This document shows positions 4,497 through 6,245 of a stretch of 6,245 nucleotides of DNA, in pieces. The notes beneath the pieces are model-generated. The model saw only the letters and a program-made list of their open reading frames with translations, searched no databases and was not told the DNA's origin. Position 1 is the first letter of the stretch. Every line of letters begins with the position of its first letter. Source of the stretch: CAZOBJ01 sp964577825 (lineage in GTDB: Bacteria; Planctomycetota; SZUA-567; JAFGNG01); contig CAZOBJ010000149.1 of NCBI GenBank assembly GCA_964577825.1, positions 1 through 6,245 of the forward strand. Reading direction: 5' to 3'. A program made the translations under genes and the position numbers.

Positions 4497-6245
4497 CTAC
4501 CGCCTGTGGTCTTGCAACAGGTCGTCGTGGAGCAGGCCCCAGTAGCGCCAGTCGGTGACCGTGGCCCAGGCGCGCGCCTCGCGGCCCTGGTCCAGATCGT
4601 CCTGGGCTGCGCGCGCCTGCTGTGCGAGCCAGACGCGGTCTTCGGCCGAGATGCGCTCGGCCGCCTCCTCATTTTCAAGTAGACGCAGCGCGGTGTCGAT
4701 CTGCGTGCGCACGTGGGCAAGCTCGTCGTCGTCCGCGGCAGAGGCCTGCCAATCCGCGACCTGTGCATCCGCGCCGGTCACCCGATACGCGGTCACGCCG
4801 AACGGCCCCAGGCGCACGGGCAGCACGGTGCGCGCCCCCTCCTGCTGCGTGGGCGCGGGAGCGCCGGTTACGAGATCGGCAAGCGCATCCACGCCGGCGA
4901 GCGAGAGCGAGCCCTCCACGGTCCAGTAGCCCGGGTTCGCGACGAGGAGGTAGGTGGTCGCGCCGTCCTGCCATGCGCGCAGGGCCAGGTTCGTCTCGAA
5001 CCCGGTGTCGGCCACGGGCGCAAGCTTGTGCGCGGGCAGGGCGCGCAGCACGCGGATGTAGTCGCGCATGGGCTGCTCGTGGCCCACCATGCGGCTCACG
5101 TGACTGAAGGCCCACAGCACGAACTGCGGATCCCCGCCGATCAGCCCATAGGTGTACGGCTCGCGCGCATACGGCCCAGACGCGTGCGCCTGCATCGTGG
5201 ACTGGTACGGGTACGCCCAACCCTCGCGCTCCGGCATGGCAAAGGCCCACTGCTCGAGTTCCTGCCAGTGGTGCATGATCATCTGCGACCGGTGGTCGTC
5301 GCGGGCATAGAGCGCGTAGTAGTCGGGGTCGCTCATCATCTCCCAGGCCGCGGCGTACCCGGTTTGCCTGCGGGCGCGGAAGTAGCGCAGGGACTCGCCG
5401 TGCATCCAGTGCGTGCACCACAGGCCGTCCTCGCCCCGGAACAGGGTCGGGTCCCAGCCGAACTGGCGCAGGAACTCGCTGATGGGCAGGCCGGTCTGCT
5501 TCCAGGTCCTTGCGTGGGACACGTCCACGTACAGACTGGCGAACACGTCCAGGTCCGGGCGCAGCTCGCGTACGCGGCGGCGCGCCTCGCGAAAGAAGTC
5601 GCGCACCTTCTCGCACCGCCAGTCGACCCATCGCTCGCGCATCTGGGGCGCGGTGAGGAACGCGCGGCGCTTTCCGAACCGCTCTGGGTCGTCCGGGGCC
5701 CCGGGGACCGAGACGCCCGTGTCCTCCTGAAACCGGCGCATGGTGGCGTCGTCATAGCTTGCGTTGAGGAAGTGGTCGTCTCCGCCGCCGGAGTACCCCG
5801 ACAGGGCGGGGATCGAGAAGCCCGGAGTGGTGTAGGCCGTGTAGTTGATCCCCGGGAAGCCGGGCACGTCCCGCCACTTCTCGGCCAGGTCTACGCCGAT
5901 CGCGTACAGGACCTCGGCCACCTCGGGATGCAGGAAGTTCATGTTGCCGAGCCAGCTCTTGAGCTGTTGGCCCTGGCCGGTGACCAGCAACCCCGTGTCC
6001 GCACCCAGGGCCACCTGGCCGTCGTTGTACATGCCCGTGCGGCGCATGAGCTCGTACTGATAGCAGAACTCGATGCTGGGCATCGGGGCCACGCCGTTGG
6101 CGTCCAGTACTCGCGCCGCGGTGTCGCGCAGATCCTTGGTGAGCCGGCTCATGTCCATACCCCAGTCCGGCGCATACGCATGGTTCGCATCGCTGTACTG
6201 CCACACGCCCATCACGGACGCGTTCTCCCCGGTCCAGCGCAGGTA
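4497..6245 (-). CDS. Glycoside-hydrolase-like protein (TIM-barrel type), 5' end outside window
   Basis: The visible 582 residues continue upstream past the right edge (YLRWTGENAS precedes the GTG at 6213-6215), so that GTG is internal. Numbering from it, residues 1 to about 395 look like much of an alpha/beta barrel rich in aromatic residues: NFLHPEV at 93-99, YDDATMRRFQEDTGVSVPG at 154-172, and WVDWRCEKVRDFFREARRRV at 196-215 followed by RPDLDVFASLYVD at 219-231. This pattern recalls the GHL10/GH42-like proteins of polysaccharide degraders. Residues of about 405-480 (TTYLLVANPG at 420-429, DLVTG at 447-451, RLGPFGVTAYRV at 468-479) resemble the small C-terminal beta domain common after such barrels. 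Residues 485-572 form a charged helical tail. I cannot assign catalytic residues: candidates lie in GEDGLW (261-266) and AAWEMMSD (289-296), but this is a guess. The substrate, and any signal peptide, which would be outside the window, are unknown. It may be an inactive or unclassified hydrolase. Confidence 0.85.
   Translation of the reverse strand, partial: YLRWTGENASVMGVWQYSDANHAYAPDWGMDMSRLTKDLRDTAARVLDANGVAPMPSIEFCYQYELMRRTGMYNDGQVALGADTGLLVTGQGQQLKSWLGNMNFLHPEVAEVLYAIGVDLAEKWRDVPGFPGINYTAYTTPGFSIPALSGYSGGGDDHFLNASYDDATMRRFQEDTGVSVPGAPDDPERFGKRRAFLTAPQMRERWVDWRCEKVRDFFREARRRVRELRPDLDVFASLYVDVSHARTWKQTGLPISEFLRQFGWDPTLFRGEDGLWCTHWMHGESLRYFRARRQTGYAAAWEMMSDPDYYALYARDDHRSQMIMHHWQELEQWAFAMPEREGWAYPYQSTMQAHASGPYAREPYTYGLIGGDPQFVLWAFSHVSRMVGHEQPMRDYIRVLRALPAHKLAPVADTGFETNLALRAWQDGATTYLLVANPGYWTVEGSLSLAGVDALADLVTGAPAPTQQEGARTVLPVRLGPFGVTAYRVTGADAQVADWQASAADDDELAHVRTQIDTALRLLENEEAAERISAEDRVWLAQQARAAQDDLDQGREARAWATVTDWRYWGLLHDDLLQDHRR

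Noticed and set aside
2912..4768. A 618-codon open frame on the minus strand, antisense to the oxidoreductase.
   Set aside because: Long antisense frames are expected in GC-rich coding DNA. Its translation is Arg/Ala/His-rich low-complexity sequence with no motifs, while the plus-strand frame carries clear family motifs and a ribosome binding site.

Overview
This GC-rich window (clearly above 60% G+C, with coding regions strongly biased to G/C at third codon positions) reads as chromosomal DNA of a bacterium that uses strong Shine-Dalgarno sequences and sigma70-like promoters. The lipoprotein signal in the third gene implies a bacterial envelope. The glycoside-hydrolase-like protein and the extended Gfo/Idh/MocA oxidoreductase are types I associate with polysaccharide-degrading, often uncultivated lineages such as Planctomycetota, Lentisphaerota or Armatimonadota. 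That placement is an impression from protein style, not a demonstrated assignment. I see no mobile element, CRISPR array, tRNA or rRNA.

Layout: (1) 1-1169, plus strand, the 3' part of a family-4-like glycosyltransferase gene whose start lies left of the window. (2) 1170-1319, an intergenic leader with a plausible promoter, a possible folded 5' RNA and a strong ribosome binding site. (3) 1320-2024, plus strand, a small membrane-anchored protein of unknown function. (4) 2141-3018, plus strand, a putative lipoprotein gene whose signal peptide and body are in different frames, separated by a run of seven C. (5) 3019-3250, a noncoding gap with a 13-base-pair hairpin 34 nt after the lipoprotein stop. 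(6) 3251-4432, plus strand, a Gfo/Idh/MocA-family NAD(P)-dependent oxidoreductase. (7) 4497-6245, minus strand, the 3' part of a large glycoside-hydrolase-like protein that runs off the right edge and converges on the oxidoreductase.

The two outer blocks are carbohydrate-related: glycan synthesis on the left, sugar oxidation and probable glycan or glycoside processing on the right. The two middle genes look like envelope proteins with no recognised function. Intergenic gaps of 150, 116 and 232 bases on the plus strand suggest mostly separate transcription units rather than one tight operon. Nothing here is demonstrably a new system. The most notable points are the C-tract frameshift exactly between a lipoprotein signal and its body, the possible structured leader at a predicted transcript start, and two uncharacterised envelope proteins.
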